From an uncultured delta proteobacterium (lineage in GTDB: Bacteria > RBG-13-61-14 > DRUE01): 6,633 bases of DNA. Position 1 is the stretch's first letter; the number at the start of each line of letters is the position of its first letter. Under the pieces are notes generated by a model. That model worked only from the letters and a program-made list of their open reading frames with translations. It ran no database searches and was not told the DNA's origin. Of this stretch, positions 1 to 5,642 are shown piece after piece. A program made the translations under genes and the position numbers. The stretch lies in assembly GCA_903930515.1 (NCBI GenBank), contig CAIYYW010000059.1, positions 1-6,633 on the forward strand, read 5' to 3'.

Positions 1-250
1 TCCCATTACCAAGTTCACCACCCGCATTATACCCCCAGCACTTTACTCCGCCGCCAGAGGTTATGGCGCAGGTGTGATTATGACCAGCCGAGATTGCGCT
101 TACCCCTGAAGATAGGCCGGAAACATTAACCGGAACATTGCTATTAACAGTTGTCCCATTACCAAGTGCACCATAATCATTTCTCCCCCAGCACTTTACT
201 CCGCCGCTAGAGGTAAGGGCACAAGTACGATCAGAGCCAGCCGAGATTGC
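1..250. repeat. Direct DNA repeat of period 153 bp inside the RCC1-like gene
   Basis: Bases 1-97 and 154-250 are closely similar: both begin TCCCATTACCAAGT and end CCAGCCGAGATTGC, offset by exactly 153 bp (51 codons). This is the DNA footprint of consecutive RCC1-type protein units. The high nucleotide identity between units suggests recent duplication or gene conversion. More copies probably lie beyond the left edge. Confidence 0.85.
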
Positions 251-796
251 AGAGCCTCCACAATCCACATCAGCGCCACTGCAATCCTGGTCTATTCCGT
301 CTCCACAAATTTCAGTCGCTCCGGGATAAATCGTATTATCCGCGTCATCGCAATCCGGCGTAGGGCTGCATTCGCTAAAGATGTCTCCGTCATTATCCAT
401 ACCTACGGTCCAGTTTTGTTGCGCCGGCGTGCGGTCAACCCTGCCCGTGGCATCTATGGCCTTGACCTTAAAGGCATGATCTCCCTCAGCCAACCCAATA
501 TAAGTCTTTCCAGGCTTGCATCCTTTCCATTTGCCATCATCCAGCTTGCATTTGAAGGTGCAAGGGGCCGAGGTGCATTTAAATTTAAAATTAGCCGTGG
601 TTGTGTCTGAACACAGGGGAGGTCCTGCCGTGATTTTGGTGTTGAGACCTCCGACATAACTTTCCACCCTGTCAAATACCTGTTCTTGTCCGGCTTGATT
701 TTGTCCGGCCCCTGATTGTTCCTGGCCGCAAGCCGTGAAAATCTGAAAAAGGATAATTACTGAAACCGCGCCGAATGTCTTCCCGATTCCCCTCAT
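1..796 (-). CDS. Partial RCC1-repeat surface lipoprotein with Ig-like domain and MopE-like motif (C-terminus beyond window)
   Basis: Reading from an ATG at 796 down to the window edge gives 265 codons with no stop. Residues 1-23 form a lipoprotein signal peptide ending in IFTAC, with C23 the likely lipidated Cys. A Gln/Gly-rich linker follows (about 24-40). Residues about 55-131 resemble the bacterial Ig-like domain, with the pattern [13 protein letters not shown], then [15 protein letters not shown] and a closing NWTV. Residues 134-179 match the MopE-like putative metal-binding motif: [29 protein letters not shown]. From about 183 come RCC1-type repeats, each with ISAG..xTCA, GGVKCWG and LGNG; one whole unit and the start of a second are visible. 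The start is supported by the GGGAGG ribosome site 7 bases upstream and the signal peptide. RCC1 repeats form beta-propeller blades, so more repeats should follow. Function is unknown; an extracellular binding or adhesion role is inference. Its base composition is visibly more AT-rich than the operon to the right. Confidence 0.9.
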   Translation of the reverse strand, partial: MRGIGKTFGAVSVIILFQIFTACGQEQSGAGQNQAGQEQVFDRVESYVGGLNTKITAGPPLCSDTTTANFKFKCTSAPCTFKCKLDDGKWKGCKPGKTYIGLAEGDHAFKVKAIDATGRVDRTPAQQNWTVGMDNDGDIFSECSPTPDCDDADNTIYPGATEICGDGIDQDCSGADVDCGGSAISAGSDRTCALTSSGGVKCWGRNDYGALGNGTTVNSNVPVNVSGLSSGVSAISAGHNHTCAITSGGGVKCWGYNAGGELGNG

Positions 797-801
797 TGGA
801 T

Positions 802-811
802 CCCCTCCCTT
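802..811 (-). promoter_or_regulatory. Ribosome binding site of the RCC1-like lipoprotein
   Basis: On the minus strand the bases just upstream of the ATG at 796 read AAGGGAGGGG. The GGGAGG core sits 7 bases before the start, which fixes this ATG as the start codon. Confidence 0.8.
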
Positions 812-862
812 ATTCCGTTGTTTATACCTCTATCCTTTCCTCTGATTCAAAAGCTAATATTA

Positions 863-891
863 TATCTACCAAATCCTTTATCTCCTGTCAA
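863..891 (-). promoter_or_regulatory. Sigma-70-type promoter of the RCC1-like lipoprotein
   Basis: On the minus strand a perfect TTGACA (-35, bases 891-886) is followed after 17 bases by TAGATA (-10, bases 868-863). That -10 box runs on into an AT-rich TAGATATAATATT. A TATAAT is also present, but 21 bases from the -35, which is too far. Transcription would begin near 856 and leave a leader of about 60 bases before the ATG at 796. Confidence 0.65.
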
Positions 892-899
892 GCAACAAG

Positions 900-1077
900 G
901 GTCGCGGACCCGTGCCATCGCCATAGCGGCTTCCAGCCTTCGTAGCCATAGCTACTACGGCGGAGTAGGCTTGGCGCGCCGGCGACTGGACCCAATTTTG
1001 GGCGTATGCCATACGCCCCTACCCCAAGAAATAAATTCTCCGCGTCCTTCTTGTCCTTCGCAGCCTTAGGCCAAATC
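900..1077. repeat. Gene-free intergenic stretch with clustered short inverted repeats
   Basis: No convincing gene lies here. The stretch holds several compact palindromes. GCCATAGC occurs at 920-927 and 945-952, the second copy inside GTAGC-CATA-GCTAC (942-955). CCAGCCT (933-939) can pair with AGGCTTGG (967-974) with one bulged base, enclosing that hairpin. GGCGCGCC lies at 973-980. CCCAA-TT-TTGGG begins at 991. GGGCGTATG-C-CATACGCCC lies at 1000-1018. GTCCTTC occurs twice, 9 bases apart (1044 and 1053). This looks like a nest of dispersed intergenic repeats, or the remnant of a small non-autonomous element. No transposase or clear target duplication is visible. Confidence 0.6.
1000..1018. 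repeat. Near-perfect 19-bp palindrome
   Basis: GGGCGTATG and CATACGCCC are exact reverse complements separated by a single C. As RNA it would fold as a 7-bp stem with a 5-base loop. No T-run follows on either strand, so it does not look like an intrinsic terminator. It lies downstream of the tRNA and could be a REP-like element or an RNA 3'-end stabiliser. Confidence 0.75.
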
Positions 1078-1163
1078 TGGTGCCCAGGGAGGGAATTGAA
1101 CCCTCACGGAGTAACCTCCAGGGGATTTTAAGTCCCCTGCGTCTACCATTCCGCCACCCAGGC
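1078..1163 (-). tRNA. tRNA-Leu (anticodon UAA)
   Basis: The minus strand folds into a complete class II (long variable arm) tRNA of 86 bases including an encoded CCA (1080-1078). The acceptor stem pairs GCCTGGG with CCTGGGC, including two G-T wobbles, and the discriminator base is A. The D-stem is GCG/CGC and the D-loop contains GG. The anticodon stem is GGGGA/TCCCC around the loop CTTAAAA, which places TAA at the anticodon. The long variable arm has the stem GGAG-GTTA-CTCC. The T-arm is GAGGG-TTCAATT-CCCTC. The long variable arm, A discriminator and UAA anticodon all fit leucine, so it should read UUA and, by wobble, UUG codons. It has its own promoter and is not linked to the divergent operon. 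Confidence 0.96.
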
Positions 1164-1181
1164 ATTGCTTTTGATTTCAAT

Positions 1182-1209
1182 ATGCTAACACAATTGATGA
1201 GCGAGTCAA
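1182..1209 (-). promoter_or_regulatory. Promoter of tRNA-Leu
   Basis: On the minus strand TTGACT (1209-1204) and TAGCAT (1187-1182) are separated by 16 bases. The -10 box ends 18 bases before the first base of the mature tRNA, leaving a short 5' leader for RNase P to remove. The spacing and both boxes fit a sigma-70-type promoter. Confidence 0.6.
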
Positions 1210-1228
1210 TTTTTTTGCCGGTTTTGCC

Positions 1229-1258
1229 TTGACAAGGCCGGCCGCAGAATGCTAGGCT
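1229..1258 (+). promoter_or_regulatory. Promoter of the three-gene hydrolase operon
   Basis: A perfect TTGACA (1229-1234) is followed after 18 bases by TAGGCT (1253-1258), which has TG one base upstream (TGC-TAGGCT), as in extended -10 promoters. Transcription would begin near 1265, about 40 bases before the ATG at 1305. The -35 box lies within the inverted repeat GCCTT-GAC-AAGGC and is followed by the palindrome GGCCGGCC (1236-1243). Either could be an operator, though neither is proof of one. Confidence 0.6.
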
Positions 1259-1292
1259 GGTGTCCAAGAAACCCGGGGGCGATGCACGGATC

Positions 1293-1300
1293 AAAGGAGG
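1293..1300 (+). promoter_or_regulatory. Strong ribosome binding site deciding the start of the M28-like gene
   Basis: AAAGGAGG ends 4 bases before the ATG at 1305. It selects that ATG over the in-frame GTG at 1260, which lies upstream of the predicted transcription start. Confidence 0.85.
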
Positions 1301-1304
1301 TTTT

Positions 1305-2915
1305 ATGAAGACAGAAATCAAGGAAAAAACAACGAAGATTCCCGGCCGGAAAATCGCAGGATTAATGACCTGGTTTTTGGTCTTAATTTTTGCCGCGGCG
1401 ATCTCGGTCCCAGCCGTTCCGGCCTTTGCCTCAGCTCAGATTATTTTCAATCCCTCGGTTAAGAATTTGCCTTCAAACGAGGAGATCTTCGGCTGGATCA
1501 AAGATATCTGCAATTTCGGATACCGGCGGCCGGGCACGGCTGAAGACCGGAAAACGGTTGAATACATCCTGAAGAAATTTCAGGAGTTCGGGCTCAAGGA
1601 CGCGCGCCTGGAGCCGATCAATATGCCGCTCTGGACTGCGGAGAAATGGAGCCTTTCGGTCAACGGCAAAGGAATCCCCTGTTTTTATATAAACCATTCT
1701 TACTGGATCAAGGAGCACGAGGGGTTCACCGCGGGTCCCCGGGGAATCACCGCGGAAATCGTTTACATTGGAGAAGGGTCGGAGAAGGACTTCTCAAAGG
1801 TGGATGTCAAGGGAAAAATCGTGCTCAGCGATGTGCGCTTCACTGAACTTTATCAGTCCGATTCCGAGCGGGTCGCGTATTTTTCCTATGACCCGGACCA
1901 TACCGTGGCTAAGGGCTGGCGCCAGTCCAATCCCTATTCTCCGAACAATTTCCCGTCCAATTTCTCCAGAGCCGCTCAACACGGGGCAGTTGGGTTTGTG
2001 GGAATCCTCACCGACTATTTTGACCGCAACACCTTTTACAACGAACTCTACGAGGAGAAACCTTGTTTGTGGCCGATCCCGGGATTATGGCTGAGCAAGT
2101 CCGACGGCGCCAGGCTCAAGGAAATGCTCAAGGCCGGTTCCGCAAACCAGGCCACCCTGGTCCTGGACGGAACCATCAAACCGGCCACCGCCTACAATGT
2201 GATCGGCTGCCTGCCCGGAAAATCAAAGGACATAATTATGGTCCATTCCCACCACGACGCGCCCTGGGCGAGCGCGGTGGAAGACGCATCCGGCGTTTCC
2301 GAGGTCCTTGCCCTGGCCAAATATTTCGGATCGCTCCCTCCCGAGAAGCGCGAAAAAACCCTGATGTTCGTCAGCCTTGATACCCACTTTTCAATGTATC
2401 AGGGACACCTGGACCTGATCCGTCAGGTCCGCGAAAAAAATATGAAGGTCCTGGTTGACATCGTGATTGAGCATATCGGCAAGGAGGTCGTGGAAAAGGA
2501 CGGCCGGGTGGTTGAAACCGGGTTTGAAGAGCCGCGGGGTATTTTTGTGACCGAGAACCCATACCTGATTTCCATCACCAAGCAGGCGGTGGAAAAAAAC
2601 CATTTGGGCCGCACCGTGATCCTGCCCACTTACACCATCCTGGGGGTGCCCACGGACGCGGGCGATTTCAACCGCGAGGGATTCACCATCATCAGCTACA
2701 TCAGCCCGCCCCAATATATTTACGACCCGATTGACACCCCGGAGATGGTGGCATTCAACCAGCTTAACCCGGTGGCATCCACTTTTGCCGACATCATAGA
2801 GTCAATGGACCAGACCCCGTCGCAGACCGTCACCAAAAAGTGGTGGATCCCGAAATACCGGTTCCATTATTATTACCAGGTGGTGGACTATATCGTTGAC
2901 ATGCTCCGGGAATAG
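1305..2915 (+). CDS. Exported M28-family (Zn-peptidase-like) protein with PA-like insert and altered active site
   Basis: The protein has 536 residues. Residues 1-44 are a Sec signal peptide: a basic N-terminus, a hydrophobic core at about 18-40, and a probable cut after AFASA. The front part of the catalytic domain (about 55-130) includes RRPGTAEDRKTVEYI. A PA-like insert spans about 140-290, with VKGKIVLSD and RAAQHGAVGFVGI. The M28 core then resumes at about 296 (AYNVIGCLPG). Metal-site signatures visible are HxD at H316/D318, the bridging Asp in EDASG (D327), D385 in VDIVIEHIG, and the TDAGDF segment before the last motif. The usual Glu-Glu pair aligns with H361-F362 in LDTHFSMYQGH. The final zinc His aligns with Y473 in YIYDPIDTP. 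It is therefore M28-like by fold but may be inactive or use other ligands. The C-terminal 26 residues form a Trp/Tyr-rich tail. First gene of the operon; the penicillin-acylase gene starts 41 bases after its stop. Natural substrate unknown. Confidence 0.85.
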   Translation: MKTEIKEKTTKIPGRKIAGLMTWFLVLIFAAAISVPAVPAFASAQIIFNPSVKNLPSNEEIFGWIKDICNFGYRRPGTAEDRKTVEYILKKFQEFGLKDARLEPINMPLWTAEKWSLSVNGKGIPCFYINHSYWIKEHEGFTAGPRGITAEIVYIGEGSEKDFSKVDVKGKIVLSDVRFTELYQSDSERVAYFSYDPDHTVAKGWRQSNPYSPNNFPSNFSRAAQHGAVGFVGILTDYFDRNTFYNELYEEKPCLWPIPGLWLSKSDGARLKEMLKAGSANQATLVLDGTIKPATAYNVIGCLPGKSKDIIMVHSHHDAPWASAVEDASGVSEVLALAKYFGSLPPEKREKTLMFVSLDTHFSMYQGHLDLIRQVREKNMKVLVDIVIEHIGKEVVEKDGRVVETGFEEPRGIFVTENPYLISITKQAVEKNHLGRTVILPTYTILGVPTDAGDFNREGFTIISYISPPQYIYDPIDTPEMVAFNQLNPVASTFADIIESMDQTPSQTVTKKWWIPKYRFHYYYQVVDYIVDMLRE

Positions 2916-2937
2916 CCGCGCGTTTTCACGCGCCGGC
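2915..2937 (+). other. Intergenic hairpin between the first and second operon genes
   Basis: GCCGCGCGT, loop TTTC, then ACGCGC-C-GGC can form a 9-bp GC-rich stem with one bulged C. It begins at the last base of the stop codon and ends 4 bases before the next ribosome site. No T-run follows, so it is not an intrinsic terminator. It may affect RNA processing or relative expression of the two genes (inference). Confidence 0.5.
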
Positions 2938-2941
2938 AAAG

Positions 2942-2947
2942 AGGAGG
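2942..2947 (+). promoter_or_regulatory. Ribosome binding site of the penicillin-acylase-family gene
   Basis: AGGAGG lies 9 bases before the ATG at 2957, directly after the intergenic hairpin. Confidence 0.8.
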
Positions 2948-2956
2948 AAGGGTTAA

Positions 2957-5608
2957 ATGCGGAATAAATTAAGCCTGATCCAGGGGTTTTATATTTTGCT
3001 GGTCCTGGCCGCGGCCGCGGGCTGCGCGATCCGGTCCATGCCCGGTTATGAAAAGCGCCCTACCCTGCCCCAGGTGAGCGGAGACCTGGCCGTGCCCGGC
3101 TTGAACGGCCCGGTCCAGGTATATCGCGACCATTACGGCATCCCCCATATTATCACGCCGGACGAGCACGACCTGTTCTTCGCCGACGGATATGTCCAGG
3201 CCCAGGACCGCCTCTGGCAGATCGTGCTGTTCCGCGCCGTGGCCATCGGGACCCTCAGCGAGATTTTCGGAAATGTCGGAGTGCCGGGAATGACCCTTGA
3301 GGGCATGAACCTGTCCACCCTGGAGATGGACCGCCACGAGCGCGTGCTGGGCATCAATTTCCTGGGGCAGGCCGGCGAGATCATGCTCGCTAAAAAGGAC
3401 CCGCGCGTCCTGGCCCAGCTCCAGGCCTATTGCGACGGCATCAACGCCTTCATCAAGCAGAACCAGGGCCATCTGCCCATTGAGTTCCAGGTCCTATATT
3501 ACCAACCCGAGCCGTTCCGGCCCGCGGACATCATCGGCCTCTCCCGCTTCTACGGACTCGTGCTCACCGGCAATATGAACACGGAACTGACCCGCTACGC
3601 GATCGCGCAAAAATACGGAGAGGACCTGGCCTGGAAACTTTTGCCCCTTGATCCCTCCCTGGGCCCGACCATCGTTCCCAAAGAGATGCTCAAAAACCGG
3701 TTGCCAAAGCCGCGTCCGCTCCCGCCCGGCGGCCGGCCCGACCCTTCGCTCACCGGACTCAGCCCGGAAGCGGCTATGAACATCGCGCAGGCCGATCAGG
3801 CGTTTCGCTCGGCGTCATTTTTCCCGAGTATATGGGCCAGCAACAATTGGATGGTCGGCCCCAAACTCACCGCCACCGGCGCCGCCATGCTCGCCAATGA
3901 CTCGCACCTCTATCATATGGAGCCGTCCTTGTGCTACCTCCTCCACCTCCAGGGCGCCGGGTTTGATACCTACGGCGCGGTCCTGCCCGGAATGCCCTAT
4001 GTCATTTTCGGGCACAACCGCAAACTGTCCTGGGGCATCACGGTCTCGGGCGCGGATGTCCAGGACCTGTTCATGGAAAAAACCGACCCGTCGCATCCGG
4101 GAAAATATTTTTATCGGGGGGAGTGGAAGGATTTCACGGTTAGGAAAGAAACGATCCGGGTGCGGCCCGGGCTTGTCCAACTCGGCCCGACCCGGCGCTT
4201 CCGCGAGGAAGTGATTGAAATCCGGTCCACCATCCACGGCCCGATCATCAACGACGCAGTCCCCAAACTCCCGGCCAACACCCCCCTGCTCGCCCTGCGC
4301 TGGACCGGGTATGATTTCTCGGACGACCCGGTTATGTCCGAACTCCTGACCGGTTCCGCCAGCCCGGAACAGTTCCGGGAAAAACTTGAACGGATGGACC
4401 TGACCAAAATAAACATGCTCAACAACGGCGCTATGTTTGACCTCTTGAACCGCGCCCAAAACATCCAGGAATTTGTCCAGGCCATGCAGCTCAACGATGT
4501 GACCAATATGAACTTCGGCGCCGCGGACGCCGACGGGCATATCGCCTATTTTCTCAGCGGCCTGGTGCCCATCCGCAAAAAAGGGTTCGGCGCCATGCCC
4601 GTGCCCGGCGAGAACGGCGATTACGACTGGACCGGGTTTGTGCCCTCGCTTGAACACCCTTATGCGATTGACCCGGAGCGCGGCTTCCTCGCCACCGCCA
4701 ACAACCGCGTGGTGGATATGCAATGGTATCCATACCTGATCGCCACCAACTACTCCGATGGGTGGCGCGCCTGGCGGATTGAAGACCTGATCAAGCGGAA
4801 CCAGCCGCTCACCGTGGACAAAATGGAAAAGATCCAGAACGATATTTATGTCAAGCAGGCCGAAATTTTTGTGCCCCTGATCCTCAAGGCGGTGGACAGC
4901 AAAAAAGTCACGGATAAAAAAATCCTCGCCGCCGCGGAAATCCTCCGGAAATGGGACCTGGAGGCGAGCATGGACAGCCTTGCCCCCGCCATTTATTACG
5001 AGACCATCCGTCACCTGACCGACCGCGTGCTCAAGGATGAGTTAGACGCCAAGGATTACGGCCTGGTTAAGGGCGCCGCGTTCCAGGCCGTGGAGTCATG
5101 GGTGGTGCAGGGCAAGTCGGAATTTTTTGATGACAAGAAAACCCCGGACCGGGTGGAGGATGTCAACGATGTTTTGGTCGCCTGCCTCGGAGACGCCGTG
5201 CAATGGCTGACCAAGGCCATGGGCAAGGATATGGACCAGTGGCAGTGGGGCAAAATCCATACCCTCAAGTGGTATCACCCGATGGGGTTTATGGCCCTGA
5301 AAGAGATGAGCATAGGCCCCTTCCCCCACTCGGGCGGGGACCAGACCGTGCGCGCGGCCAAGCCCATTGTGATCGGCAAGCGATACCTCACCATTCACGG
5401 CCCGGTCGTCCGCCATATTATGGATATGAACGACCCCGACCATGCCCGGATTATGATTGACGGCTCCGAGTCCGGACAATGGCTCTCGCCCCATTACCAG
5501 GATATGCACCGTCTCTTTTACCAGAGCCAATACCTGACCGCGGACTTAAACCTGGACCGGATCAAGGCCTCTGCCGAGTCCGTGCTTACCCTTACCCCCG
5601 GGAAATAA
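2957..5608 (+). CDS. Penicillin acylase family (Ntn-hydrolase) lipoprotein
   Basis: The precursor is 883 residues, a typical size for the family. Residues 1-23 form a lipoprotein signal ending in AAGC, so the protein should be anchored by C23 in the envelope. The alpha-chain signature follows: VYRDHYGIPHI (55-65) and FADGYVQAQDRLWQ (75-88). A Pro-rich stretch at about 250-265 leads into the probable spacer peptide. The nucleophile is S295 in ASNNW; the precursor should cut itself before this Ser, leaving an N-terminal catalytic Ser on the beta chain. Then come TGAAMLANDSHL (307-318) and GITVSGADVQDLF. N582 (ATANNR) and R604 (GWRAWRI) lie 22 residues apart, the same spacing as catalytic Asn241 and Arg263 of the E. 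coli penicillin G acylase beta chain. The C-terminal ESGQWLSPHYQD is also typical. The family hydrolyses amide bonds of acylated compounds (beta-lactams, acyl-homoserine lactones, other N-acyl amides). Which of these it uses cannot be read here. Residue -1 to the cut is Ala instead of the common Gly. It sits between the M28-like and esterase genes. Confidence 0.93.
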   Translation: MRNKLSLIQGFYILLVLAAAAGCAIRSMPGYEKRPTLPQVSGDLAVPGLNGPVQVYRDHYGIPHIITPDEHDLFFADGYVQAQDRLWQIVLFRAVAIGTLSEIFGNVGVPGMTLEGMNLSTLEMDRHERVLGINFLGQAGEIMLAKKDPRVLAQLQAYCDGINAFIKQNQGHLPIEFQVLYYQPEPFRPADIIGLSRFYGLVLTGNMNTELTRYAIAQKYGEDLAWKLLPLDPSLGPTIVPKEMLKNRLPKPRPLPPGGRPDPSLTGLSPEAAMNIAQADQAFRSASFFPSIWASNNWMVGPKLTATGAAMLANDSHLYHMEPSLCYLLHLQGAGFDTYGAVLPGMPYVIFGHNRKLSWGITVSGADVQDLFMEKTDPSHPGKYFYRGEWKDFTVRKETIRVRPGLVQLGPTRRFREEVIEIRSTIHGPIINDAVPKLPANTPLLALRWTGYDFSDDPVMSELLTGSASPEQFREKLERMDLTKINMLNNGAMFDLLNRAQNIQEFVQAMQLNDVTNMNFGAADADGHIAYFLSGLVPIRKKGFGAMPVPGENGDYDWTGFVPSLEHPYAIDPERGFLATANNRVVDMQWYPYLIATNYSDGWRAWRIEDLIKRNQPLTVDKMEKIQNDIYVKQAEIFVPLILKAVDSKKVTDKKILAAAEILRKWDLEASMDSLAPAIYYETIRHLTDRVLKDELDAKDYGLVKGAAFQAVESWVVQGKSEFFDDKKTPDRVEDVNDVLVACLGDAVQWLTKAMGKDMDQWQWGKIHTLKWYHPMGFMALKEMSIGPFPHSGGDQTVRAAKPIVIGKRYLTIHGPVVRHIMDMNDPDHARIMIDGSESGQWLSPHYQDMHRLFYQSQYLTADLNLDRIKASAESVLTLTPGK

Positions 5609-5624
5609 ACAGAGGCCCGATCCG

Positions 5625-5639
5625 ATGCCCGGAAAATAG
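5625..5639 (+). other. Four-codon mini-ORF (MPGK) just before the carboxylesterase gene
   Basis: ATG CCC GGA AAA TAG lies in the same frame as the carboxylesterase, and its stop is 3 bases before that gene's ATG. AGAGGC at 5611-5616 is a possible weak ribosome site for it, whereas the carboxylesterase ATG lacks a well-spaced site of its own. It could support stop-and-restart translation. It could equally be chance. Confidence 0.3.
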
Positions 5640-5642
5640 AGA

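Noticed and set aside
1-250. Repeats at the left edge as a CRISPR array or mobile element
   Set aside because: The 153-bp period is 51 codons in frame and each unit encodes an RCC1-type motif, so these are protein repeats.
416-675. Small open frames 416-610 (+) and 454-675 (-) within the left gene
   Set aside because: Both overlap the long lipoprotein frame on the minus strand, which has a signal peptide, domains, promoter and ribosome site; neither of these has any.
1000-1018. Palindrome as an intrinsic terminator of the tRNA or lipoprotein transcript
   Set aside because: No T-run follows the stem on either strand, and the lipoprotein is transcribed away from it.
818-1069. Plus-strand open frame of 83 codons in the intergenic repeats
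   Set aside because: It translates the lipoprotein promoter and palindromes, has no ribosome site, and shows no domain.
1209-1216. T-run on the plus strand as part of a terminator
   Set aside because: No GC-rich hairpin precedes it; it lies upstream of the tRNA -35 box on the minus strand and upstream of the operon promoter on the plus strand.
1260-1304. GTG at 1260 as the start of the M28-like gene, adding 15 residues
   Set aside because: It lies upstream of the predicted transcription start and has no ribosome site. AAAGGAGG just before the ATG at 1305, and the signal peptide beginning there, decide for 1305.
1019-1321. Minus-strand open frame of 100 codons
   Set aside because: It runs straight through the tRNA-Leu gene and both promoters, and its translation resembles no protein family.
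3815-5014. Long open frame of 399 codons on the minus strand
   Set aside because: It lies wholly antisense to the penicillin-acylase gene. It has no recognisable domain or signal and is the expected shadow of GC-rich codon bias on the other strand.
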